Shown here piece after piece: positions 54,449-64,000 of a DNA stretch of 64,000 bases (the stretch's first letter is position 1; each line of letters opens with the position of its first letter). Source of the DNA: Apostichopus japonicus (lineage: Eukaryota; Echinodermata; Holothuroidea; Aspidochirotida; Stichopodidae); assembly GCF_037975245.1 (NCBI RefSeq), contig NC_092581.1, positions 6,105,501-6,169,500 on the forward strand, in the 5' to 3' direction. Under the pieces are notes generated by a model. That model searched no databases. It was not told where the DNA came from and worked only from the letters and a program-made list of their open reading frames with translations. A program made the position numbers and the translations under genes.

Positions 54449-54972
54449 AACATACAGTATACCTTTATACACACATGGTAATCGAGAAGTACATGAAGTA
54501 GAGTGTATGTTTGCACGGTCAGGCACCTAAGCCCACCAAGTTCAAACTTGGTGGAGTTTGCGACACACTTTCTTGCTCGCCCGCACACACATATAGGCCT
54601 ACACTGTCACACACTTCCTAACATTTTTGATGTGGGGTGAAGCACAGTATCTAATCTCCATACACATATCATGGTGGGAAATTAGATACTTAGAAATAAA
54701 TCGTTACCTATTCCGAGTTCTTTAATTGTTATTGACCGATGAAGACAGTGTCAGAGCCTGCAACTAGCACCAACACACTTCTCATCCATTCGATACAACG
54801 GAGTTCTGATAGACACACTCTGACAATAACACGACTTTTACACCGCAGTTGCCAGTTAAGTTGTGCACGTATACTGACTTGAATGGCATATGGGTGCTAG
54901 GTTGTCGATGATATATCTTATGTTGTTAAATGAATAGACTTCAAACCAAGATTAGATCTCAATGGGTAAAAC

Positions 54973-55408
54973 TACGGAAGCATAGAAGGGACATGAAAAT
55001 TGCCGCTTTGGTGATATGCAACAATTTCGACGAAATGACAAAAATCTAAAAATTGACATTTTGATAATCAATACCAACTCATGGCAAACTTACAAATAGG
55101 CATTGACATTGATGCATTAAGTCGACAAAATGGCGAAAATATGAAAATTGACGTTTTGACTACATCATACCAACTCGTGAAATCTCGACAAAACGTCAAT
55201 TTTCAGATATATGTCATTATGGCGAATTGAATCATCTGGTCAAAATAACAGCTTTCACAATTTGTTGACATTTTGACGAGTTGGTGCATCGCGACCAAAC
55301 GTAAATTTTCAGATTTTCGATATTTTGACGATTTAGAATATCATCAAAACGTCAAGTTGATGCATCTCATCAAAACGTCATATTACATGTCACTTCTACG
55401 CTTCCGTA
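54973..55408. mobile_element. 436-bp MITE-like element with 6-bp duplication
   Basis: Ends are TACGGAAGCATAGAAG and, inverted, TACGGAAGCGTAGAAG, with a direct repeat TAAAAC outside (54967-54972 and 55409-55414). The inside is full of short inverted copies of TGACGTTTTGAT and AAAATTGACG. No coding capacity. Confidence 0.65.
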
Positions 55409-55414
55409 TAAAAC

Positions 55415-57790
55415 AACACATTCGTGATTGATCTCGAGATATTTGAACTAAGCAATGCTCAATATGAACTGTTGTCACACGTCGCGAAAAGCAATTGTTG
55501 ACTAGGAAACAAATGTGACCTTTGTGACCGTACATTACCAGAAAAGTCTATTCCAAGCAGTTTCCTCACCAAGTAACCAGTTTTACCAAACCTTTCGAGC
55601 ATAACAGACAGTAAAATTATCATTGATCAAATTCACACATAAACCTACTCCTAGATTTGTTCCACATATACTAGGCACTCATTTGCGTGAAATTAATAGA
55701 CCCATTAAATTCGATTTCGTCACCTGTTCATAGTTTTGTTTGCATCTCTGTAGAATCACGTACACAAACAGATCCGAATGGAATGGGTTTTCCTTCATTG
55801 TTTGAAAAGAAAGTTGATTATTTCTATGGGGTTTTGTTTTCTTTTTACTATTGCCAGGTACCAGTAAAAGCAACGTTAAATGAAAACTATACTTGAAGTC
55901 GCATGTGATTTCAAATCAGACATTCCTTTTTAGCTTCATTAGGGAATTGTTATAGAGCTGCCCAGATGTTCAGTCTTGTTATTTCCATTGTTTCTGGCAA
56001 TCTATTAGCCAGCACGTAAGATTCGGGCATCAGTACCGTATATACTTAAATTAGTGTTTGAAGGAAGACTATAGCGAACCAAGTGCAAACTACTTTAAGA
56101 ATTCGTGGAATGAGTAACAAAGACTTCAAAGTCCTAGAGGCCACAGGCATATGTTCAAACTCCGAGCTACATGTTCCATTGTTCAACTAATTGGAGAAAT
56201 ATTGCATCCATCTTGTACTGACCCCAGCGGACATAAGTAATCTCGAGTTACAAGAAAATAGGTCTAAACAGATATAAGAAGGTCAGCCCATGCACAAGCT
56301 GAAATGAAATACTAGGCATACACTTTTGATATTGAGACTATATTTTCAGTCGTGTCACAAGGTTCGACCATGATCCATACAGTATCTCTAAAGCAATAAA
56401 AAACACAGATGAACCCAGTTTTTATTGTGAGTTTCACAACACTGGAATAAATACGTGTGGTGGGGTGTGGTGTGGTCTGTTGGGGCGTGGTGTGGTGTGA
56501 TAAAGCGAGTTGTTGTATTCTGTTGTGTTGTGTGTTGAGGTGTAAACTGAGATCAGTGTTGAGGCATAAAGTGTAGTATAGTGCGGTGTCTAGTGGTTTC
56601 AAACATGTATGTATGTACGTATGCATGCATGGGCGGGATTACGGGGGGGGGGTGGCAAGGGGGGAATTTCCCCCTTTTTTCCAGACCTTAGTTCACTTTC
56701 TTGTCGTTTTTTGCAGACAAATGTGCACAACCCTAATCGAAATTATTCCCCCACAACAGCTCTATCAAATAGGCATATTTGTCTCGAATCTAAGTCGAAT
56801 TTGTGTTTAACATCGTAACATGTAGCATGCAGAATAACTGGAGCTGGAGCTAGCACTTGGTTCGTAGCACAGGTTACGAATCCTGTAGCTAACACACTAG
56901 CGATTCAATTCTGCATGTGATGAATCCGCGGCATGTGCTACAGTGCTAGCTTCAGGAATTGATTTTCAACGTTGCTGCTCTAATGAATGCGTTGAATAAC
57001 TAAATCCAGAGAAACGATTAACGAAAGCCAGATTTTCATATTGGGTATATCAATAATTAAATGTAATACACTGAATCATGACACACCCCCCCCCCCCTCC
57101 CCCGTGTCAGTCAACACTGTGCAATGGCAATGCCGATGTGATTTCTTTAATGCCCGAAATCCTGGAATGATGCATGGAAGTCGAATAATGTAAATTACAA
57201 ATTGACATTAACACAGTAACGGAACCGGTGGACTTGAGGGGCTTATCCCCCATGAAGAAAGTAGGGGGGCGGGGGTAAAGGTATGTTCAGCCCCCAATAT
57301 TTGCCAAGTGCTCTAAGAAGTGGGGACCGTGGGGAGAATTTCGAAGTGTGTGCTGAACATATTTTTGATCGGTCCAATGCACAATATACTAATAATTTTA
57401 GGGGGAAAGAACTGTCTAGATGCGATCTATTGTTACCAGAGGTGTCATTTTTGCTGATATAGGATTTCCTTTTTGCTTAAATTTCGACGCGCCAACTGAT
57501 GGTGGTGCACCGCCTAAATAGTGACGTAAGCTTCAGTTGTACATCACCATATAAGTTCATCTGTCCGTCCTCCCTAAATTTACACACATTCATTAATTGT
57601 TTAGATGCAATTTAAAGCCAATATGGGTGTTAATTTTACCGATCTAAGGGTACCTTTCATCGAAAATTTTGACGCTCCTTGCCAACCGATGATGGCTCTC
57701 CGCTTAGATAGTGACGTATAACAAAAGTTGTACATCACCATCTGACCATATGTTCTACTATCAATCCTTTAAACGATAATTAACTCTCTA
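55415..57790. other. Intergenic, repeat-poor to moderately repetitive
   Basis: No gene recognised. GTGGTGTGGT-type simple repeat lies at about 56455-56590. A hairpin-prone stretch is at 56820-56930 (CATGCAGAAT and ATTCTGCATG). Segments at 57480-57540 and 57670-57740 are diverged relatives of the repeat at 57.8 kb. Confidence 0.4.
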
Positions 57791-57960
57791 GATACAACTG
57801 CAGACATGAGATCCATATTTCATGCAGCTAAGAGCACTCGGGAAGTGCCGTTTCCGGCCATCTGGAGGGTTTGTAAAGCCAAAAAAATTCTTGTACGCTC
57901 CGCGCCAACTGATGGTGCGCTCCGCTTAGATAGTTTTGCTGGCAGGTTTCCCCCCCCCCC
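57480..57960. repeat. Dispersed repeat shared with the satellite spacers
   Basis: 57826-57960 (CGGGAAGTGCCGTTTCCGG, CTTGTACGCTCCGCGCCAAC) is an inverted, diverged copy of part of the spacers at 35990-36110 and 38750-38870. Shorter related blocks with GCCAACTGATGG or CCAACCGATGATGG occur at 57489 and 57682. Probably a non-autonomous mobile element family. Confidence 0.6.
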
Positions 57961-57999
57961 GCCCCTCCACTTTCACAACTCAAATCTCGCCCCCCTGTA

Positions 58000-58205
58000 T
58001 GTATGTATTTTAGATCCTCCTGCAAGCAGGAACTCATTGGCTTTTCAAAGCCGCATGCTGACTGAAGTCAGTCTCTTAGATTCATATGTAACGTCCATGA
58101 TCAACAACTCTGTAACTGGACGACATGCATTAATCTTGGTCTTTTCTTGGAGGGGTTCGAACTGGGGACCTATGATTGGAAGGCACCGTCGTTGACCACT
58201 GAGCT
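58000..58205 (-). repeat. tRNA-derived SINE-like sequence
   Basis: On the minus strand from about 58205 the sequence reads AGGAGTATTAGCTCAGTGGT (A-box-like), then CCTTCCAATCATAGG (anticodon-loop-like, TCC) and AGTTCGAACCCC (B-box-like). The T-stem does not pair properly, so this is not a functional tRNA. A non-tRNA body follows to about 58000 and the head-plus-body plan suggests a SINE. Confidence 0.45.
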
Positions 58206-58219
58206 AATACTCCTCAAAG

Positions 58220-60353
58220 ATCTGCTGCTAAAAACATCTGCTCCTAAAACATCTGCTGCTAAATAACTTGGCCGTCACATAACATAAATTACGTAGCTCC
58301 ATCTTCTATTGTCAACCGCTGTGAAATTATAAGAGGACTTTTTATAACCTTCGTGTACGAACTTCTTTTCACTAAGGCGCATTGCTGGTGGGTTACTATT
58401 GATAGTCACACTCTTCTTGGTAGCAATCTGTACAATGTACAGGTTGGGTAGTAACTATGATAGGATAGGCGTATAGGAGCCCAATTTGATGGGGGGGGGG
58501 GTGTAACGACTTGCCCGAACCAGCCCCCCTCCCCGCCTCCTACGCCCATGGTGACCTTGTATATAAAGATGTTATACGTGTCCATATATAAAGTCTTATC
58601 AGTTTATTATGTATTTGAACTGTGAGGTTTTGCTAAGTTAATAACAATTATAACCTTGATTCGAATCAAAAACAGAAACTCCGGGGTTAAGGAATTAAAA
58701 ATCACTATGCATTATGAATTGTGATATTCATCAAGTTCACCATTTAGTCCCGTATCCCGAAAGAAACAGAAGTATGGAGAATGGTCATACTAGGAGACAA
58801 TTCACAGTTTGCCGTAACTGATGTTTAGGTAATTTTGCAATTATTTAAGTTCTAATTTATGGAGAAAGGTTATCAGGGTGTACGACTCCATGGCTTTCAG
58901 AGTAATTGTCGTGAATATTTTAACGCAAAAGAAAGGCATAGTACATATAAGGGTTCAATGATCACATATTTTTTAAACTTGAGTTTGTGGTATTATGGTA
59001 TTATGGTTTTAAAGGGTTGGCGTAAACCCCTGAGTGTTTGAGTTCAGAACATATAGATTGCAAGTGATCAAACAAACAAAACCTGTTCACCTAAAGAAAA
59101 TTGATGAATTCGATTCTACCCTGCCCAACAATTTATCACTTTAGTAGCTCTTTTCCCCACGTGCAGCACATCTTAGGGGGCGGGCCGGATGGGGGGGGGG
59201 GTCAGTGCCTTGGTTCGGTACCGTCCACGTGTAGGGTCGCAATCCGGGAGTGGGTCAGTACCCATGAAGTGGATCACCTAATAGGGCGGGGGATTAGTAC
59301 CCATGTACCAGCAGGATCACCATTTCAAATGCATTTATGACTATAGGGTCCATTGCTGTATATAATGATGTAAATTATGTACTATCAATATATCACTTCA
59401 CCGTCCGTCGGTCCTCCTCATGCCAAGTTTGATAAGAGATTAAATATTTGCAAAATTTTGGGTGAAGAGATCTTCAAACCCAGAAAAAAAATTCTGATAA
59501 GTCTAGTTATTTGACAGGTGTTGTTATTTATAATATTTTTCTGTAAAATATAAAAACAAAATGAAGAAGCCAGGTGCTAGATTCTCCTTTAACCCGGTTG
59601 CTATTATTCCGGCGTTGTTTACGAATTCAATTTCCCGTTCAGTGAGGTCAAAGACGAATATAGGGTTCAAAAGCGAACATTACCACCATCATTGCTATAC
59701 GAAGTGATTGAAACCAGGTAATACAGTTAAGATGTATATATAGAGAAGGTACATAAACACTGTGAGTTGATTTGAGCCAGAGATGTGTCCCAGGCATAAA
59801 TCAATAATATACATTACACCACTTCGGAACTGGTTATTTTACAACTTTGCTTGTTAGCTTAAACATTGTAAAAAAAAAGTGTTCGCATTCAAACCAGTTG
59901 CTTGATAAGATTGTAAATGGTGGCCAGTATTTTGACCTGGAATATTCGCGAGTTCGCAAACTCGATTTATCCAGACCAAACCAGTCCGCGATCCTTCCTA
60001 GAAAGCGTTGTAAACTTACATATGGTGTGATGTGATTGACATATTTCATCGAGAGAAATTTGCTGCTGTTAATTAACCCGTATACAATAGAAAGTAATTA
60101 GGTTTTAATTTATCGATATCACTAACAGAGGCATTGTGTGATCTCTTAGGGGACATGAGAACGTAGTTACCAAACTGAATCCCCGGGAGTTTAATGTTTG
60201 ACTTTGAGGTCATCTACTTTTAGGTACTGCTTATTAGTGTAAATGATATTTGTAAATGAATTCACTTTATTAATTCACAAAGTGTATTAGGTACATGGTG
60301 CCTGTAAAATCTTTAGTGACTCAAAACGATAACAACGTTCTCTTGCTATAACG
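58220..60353. other. Intergenic, no supported gene
   Basis: G/C-run-rich degraded repeat pieces near 58485-58550 and 59170-59330. No coding frame with family resemblance. Confidence 0.4.
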
Positions 60354-61137
60354 ATGGCGCACCCTCACCAGCTCACGATGGCGCACCCTCACCAGCTCAC
60401 GATGGCGCACCCTCACCAGCTCACGATGGCGCACCCACACCAGCTCACGATGACGCACCCACACCAGCTCACGATGGCGCACCCTCACCAGCTCACGATG
60501 GCGCACCCTCACCAGCTCGCGATGGCGCACCCTCACCAGCTCGCGATGACGCACCCACACCAGCTCGCGATGGCGCACCCTCACCAGCTCACGATGGCGC
60601 ACCCTCACCAGCTCGCGATGGCGCACCCTCACCAGCTCACGATGGCGCACCCACACCAGCTCACGATGACGCACCCACACCAGCTCACGATGGCGCACCC
60701 TCACCAGCTCACGATGGCGCACCCTCACCAGCTCACGATGGCGCACCCTCACCAGCTCGCGATGGCGCACCCACACCAGCTCACGATGGCGCACCCTCAC
60801 CAGCTCGCGATGGCGCACCCTCACCAGCTCGCGATGGCGCACCCTCACCAGCTCGCGATGGCGCACCCACACAGCTCACGATGGCGCACCCTCACCAGCT
60901 CGCGATGGCGCACCCTCACCAGCTCACGATGGCGCACCCTCACCAGCTCACGTTGGCGCACCCTCACCAGCTCACGATGGCGCACCCTCACCAGCTCACG
61001 ATGGCGCACCCTCACCAGCTCACGATGGCGCACCCTCACCAGCTCACGATGGCGCACCCTCACCAGCTCACAATGGCGCACCCACACCAGTTTACGATGG
61101 CGCACCCTCACCAGCTCACGACGGCGCACCCTCACTA
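60354..61137. repeat. 24-bp minisatellite
   Basis: About 33 copies of GATGGCGCACCCTCACCAGC plus TCAC/TCGC. The 24-bp length keeps frames open on both strands (MAHPHQLT and RHRELVRV). A 1-nt deletion near 60870 shifts the frame. There is no splice or start context to indicate a gene. Confidence 0.95.
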
Positions 61138-61730
61138 GCTTGTGCAGCTTCTGTTGCCCGTTTGGGTCACGAATCTCCCGTCCTTTGTTTCAGGATTTTC
61201 GTGCCTCGACGAGGTAGAGAGATTTCTCCTGTCTTTTACGAAGATGTTCTACCTCAGAGCTTATTCTTTTGCGACAATTCGACACTTTTCCTTTAGCAAG
61301 GAAGTCTCCATACAATAGTCAGCTGTTACTATTCTTGAAATCTTTAAATGCATCGATTTTTAGAGCTACCAATAAATTGTTATTGCAAGATTTACGAGTG
61401 TTTCATAGTTTGTTTTGTTGACCTATAGGTACCATACCACAATTAGAGTAGTGCACTTCCGGTTGAAAATTTAACCGCCTAAATGTAACCCACTGAAGTG
61501 ATTTTTTTGCTGATTCTTGGGCTAATATGTCACATTCAAATTTACCGCCATGATCGTTTAAAAACTTCATATATATATATATAGAAGAGGGCAAAGTTTT
61601 TCAAAATGCAGAGTGCAAGAAAGAAGTTCTCCTATAATACATCGACACACAGCCCTATCATTATCAACTAATTAATTAAGTTTACAAGGGCACAGAAGAG
61701 ACATCAGAACTCGGTATTTAATATCTTTCA
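61138..61730. other. Unique sequence between two tandem arrays
   Basis: No gene or bounded repeat recognised. A short TA run lies at about 61571. Confidence 0.4.
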
Positions 61731-62218
61731 TGTGTTTAATGTGTTTGATATGTTTAATATGTTTAATGTGTTTGATATGTTAATGTGTTTGATATGTTTC
61801 ATGTGTTTAATGTGTTTGATATGTTTAATGTGTTTGATATGTTTAATGTGTTTGATATGTTTGATGTGTTTGATATGTTTGATGTGTTTAATGTGTTTAA
61901 TGTGTTTGATGTGTTTGATATGTTTGATGTGTTTGATGTGTTTAATATGTTTAATGTGTTTGATGTGTTTGATGTGTTCGAAGTGTTTGATGTGTTTAAT
62001 GTGTTTAATGTGTTTGATGTGTTTAATGTGTTTGATGTTCAAGTTGATGTGTTTAATGTGTTTTATATGTTTGATGTGATTGATGTGTTTAATGTGTTTC
62101 ATGTGTTTAATGTGTTTAATGTGTTTTATATGTTTTATATGTTAATATGTTTAATATGGTTAATATGTTTAATTTGTATAATATGTTTAATATGGTTAAT
62201 ATGTTTAATACAGAAAAT
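61731..62218. repeat. 9-bp tandem repeat
   Basis: About 50 copies of TGTTTRATR-type 9-mers (TGTTTGATG, TGTTTAATG, TGTTTGATA), with a few indels. Open frames of MFDVFNVFD or KHIKHI type are by-products. Confidence 0.95.
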
Positions 62219-64000
62219 TATCACTTTTTTGTTCGTAGTTCAAGTTGTGTGTCTACTGTGTTAAAAATCGGTAAAAAAAAAATTAAACAAAACCAATATG
62301 ATATTTAGGTAAGATTCTGTATTATTCAAAACTCGGAATAAATCACGTGTTTACATCTTGTAGCACCTTTTCTCATTGTAACGGTATACGATTTACGTTA
62401 TACATTCAAGGCACATGCCTGGTACGTATAGCTATATCACTAGGACAATTTCGAATTATTCACTTCAATATATCTATACGGCATCTCACCATACATCATC
62501 ATGCGTCAACAGATGGAGTATTGAAACAACAGCTCTAATCGAAAATATAAAACCAACAAGCCAAAAGGCTTAGGATGTTTAATATAGATGCATTTTCTAT
62601 AAAAAAAACATATAGTTTATATGTAACACAACTCAAGGACTTTGACCTCCACCATATAAGTTAGCTGAATAAGTGAAGTGGATCTAAATAAAAACGTTTT
62701 TCAGAATTTGATCAGCATTCACCACAAGATAACGTTTAACCTCCATATTAAACAATATAGTTCTTGCAGTCACTGAGGTGGATCCACATATTATCTATGA
62801 AATTCATTCACGCTTTATTTTTGATAACCTTTAACCTCCATGTTAAACAATGTAGTTCTTGCAGTCACTGAGGTGGATCCACATATTATCTATGAAATTC
62901 ATTCACGCTTTATTTTTGAAGTTATTGTACTTACAAGTTACTCAGGCTTTGCCTATTTATTTATTTATTTTGGTTAACTTCATACTAAACTAAGTAGTCC
63001 AGCCGCTTACATTGATGACCGAGTTATATGTTAAACGACCAAAGAGGATAAGTGACAATGACTTGTAATCTGCTTTGAAAACCAATTGAACGGCAAAAGG
63101 ACTACAGGTGACGATAATAATAAGGTTAACTATATGATAATATAAAGGGACATAGTTTTCGTTCTTATCTTGTAAATTTATATCAATTATCTATATTATC
63201 ACAACGTTTGGTCTCTTTAGCGTTCCATATTGTGGGAGCCGACCAAACCACAATGTACATAATCACTGCGTAGGCCTATATGTTTATTACCATACCGTAT
63301 AATCGAATATCTTTTACATTATCATCTTGCCACTTTGATATATTATGGTGTATTTTTATGTAATTTGTGGTTCCATACGGCAAGACTGTCGGTTTATGAA
63401 GGAGGTTGCACTTCACACGAGTGACATTATGTGCGGGGATCTATTAAATGTGTCATTGTAAATGACATCGTATACATGTATGTAAAATAGACCTACAATC
63501 ATTACTTTACGGCTGTTGAAAGATATATTATGAATTTATTAATCCATTTGTTGTCATTTATTCTAAATTATTTTTTCATTTTGTAAAATTATATTTCCCA
63601 TTGGTATGTTCAGAGGGCCGGGGAGGGAGGGGGGTAGGAGGGGTATGCCCGTACCTTCCACCGCCAGTCAGGGGAAATAGTTCAGTCGGGGCATATTTGA
63701 ATTCAGACGGGAACACCACTGCTACGGGTATTAGTTCAGCACGTACCGAAGTCAGTTGGGTTATTTTAGAATACGTCCACCCCTTCCCCTTCTTTAAAAT
63801 CCTTGATTTCCCCTCAGATGAGATTTTAGTTTTGGATCCATCCATATCTTTATTTGACTTACTGATATATGTTACGGTTATGAACATTCTCAAGCATGGC
63901 TTGGAGATTTAATTGCCGTCCTATGCAGGAAAAGCAACTAACAAGGAAAAAGATTATTATATACATACGGTAACACTAATAAAAAAGTTTAAAAAAATTG
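62219..64000. other. Terminal non-coding stretch with a 95-bp tandem duplication
   Basis: 62738-62832 and 62833-62928 are near-identical (AACCTCCATRTTAAACAATR, GCAGTCACTGAGGTGGATCC). Elsewhere nothing gene-like. 63600-63700 is a G-rich degraded repeat. Confidence 0.5.

Noticed and set aside
54015-54588. Several overlapping Leu/Ala/Cys- or Ser/Glu/Gln-rich frames
   Set aside because: All come from the (AAGC/GAGC)n array, which is open in several frames on both strands.
58130-58205. Functional tRNA-Gly on the minus strand
   Set aside because: The T-stem does not pair and the acceptor stem is poor. Better seen as a tRNA-derived repeat head.
59834-60049. Overlapping ~62-71 codon frames on both strands
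   Set aside because: No recognisable family, no splice signals, and both strands are open by chance.
60321-61217. Repeat proteins MAHPHQLT / RHRELVRV
   Set aside because: By-product of a 24-bp minisatellite, with a frame-shifting deletion inside the array and no gene structure around it.
61728-62264. KHIKHI / MFDVFNVF repeat frames
   Set aside because: Explained by the 9-bp tandem repeat.

Overview
This is nuclear genomic DNA of an animal. It has intron-rich genes with GT/AG splice sites, metazoan-specific gene families (lebercilin, a PIM-type kinase, an SLC22 transporter), and a very high load of minisatellites, MITEs and a LINE. The AT-rich background, the frequent TAGGCCTA-type words and the gene set suggest a marine deuterostome invertebrate. 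I would guess an echinoderm, possibly a sea cucumber, but no single feature proves it.

Three protein-coding genes can be assembled from the sequence. (1) 3938-13274 (+): a lebercilin/LCA5-like ciliary coiled-coil protein in 8 coding exons. All phases fit and the product is 885 residues. (2) 18773-21630 (+): a PIM-family Ser/Thr kinase in 5 coding exons, 437 residues, with an N-terminal helical/coiled region and a Ser/Gly-rich linker before the kinase domain. (3) 25825-49915 (-): an SLC22-family organic cation/anion transporter with 8 coding exons found. The exon expected for the start of transmembrane helix 7 was not found. The missing exon falls in the intron occupied by about 6.5 kb of 27-bp satellite. 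The kinase and transporter genes converge, and a 1.6-kb fold-back element lies between them, 52 bp past the transporter stop codon. The three genes share no obvious pathway.

Mobile elements with readable boundaries: a hAT-type MITE (1030-1332, 8-bp target duplication); a 5'-truncated LINE (16554-18416, 13-bp duplication) split by a hAT-type MITE (16763-17163, 8-bp duplication); a fold-back element made of CTTAAG-centred palindromes (24191-25772, 6-bp duplication) carrying a 98-codon ORF; a ~5-kb TIR element (42804-47780) inside an ~85-bp tandem repeat; a PIF/Harbinger deletion derivative (50010-51118, TTA duplication) with transposase remnants, just upstream of the transporter start codon; and two further inverted-repeat elements (51881-52766 and 54973-55408).

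Tandem repeats: a 22-bp unit in an LCA5 intron (about 9519-10135); a 40-bp unit (28095-29142) and a 27-bp unit (33943-40443, itself part of a 2.76-kb higher-order duplication) in transporter introns; and (AAGC/GAGC)n, 24-bp and 9-bp arrays downstream. Long open frames in the 24.2-25.7, 34-40, 54.2, 60.3-61.1 and 61.7-62.2 kb regions are by-products of repeat units whose length is a multiple of three or that lack stop codons, and are not genes. From 51 kb to the end I recognise no host gene.
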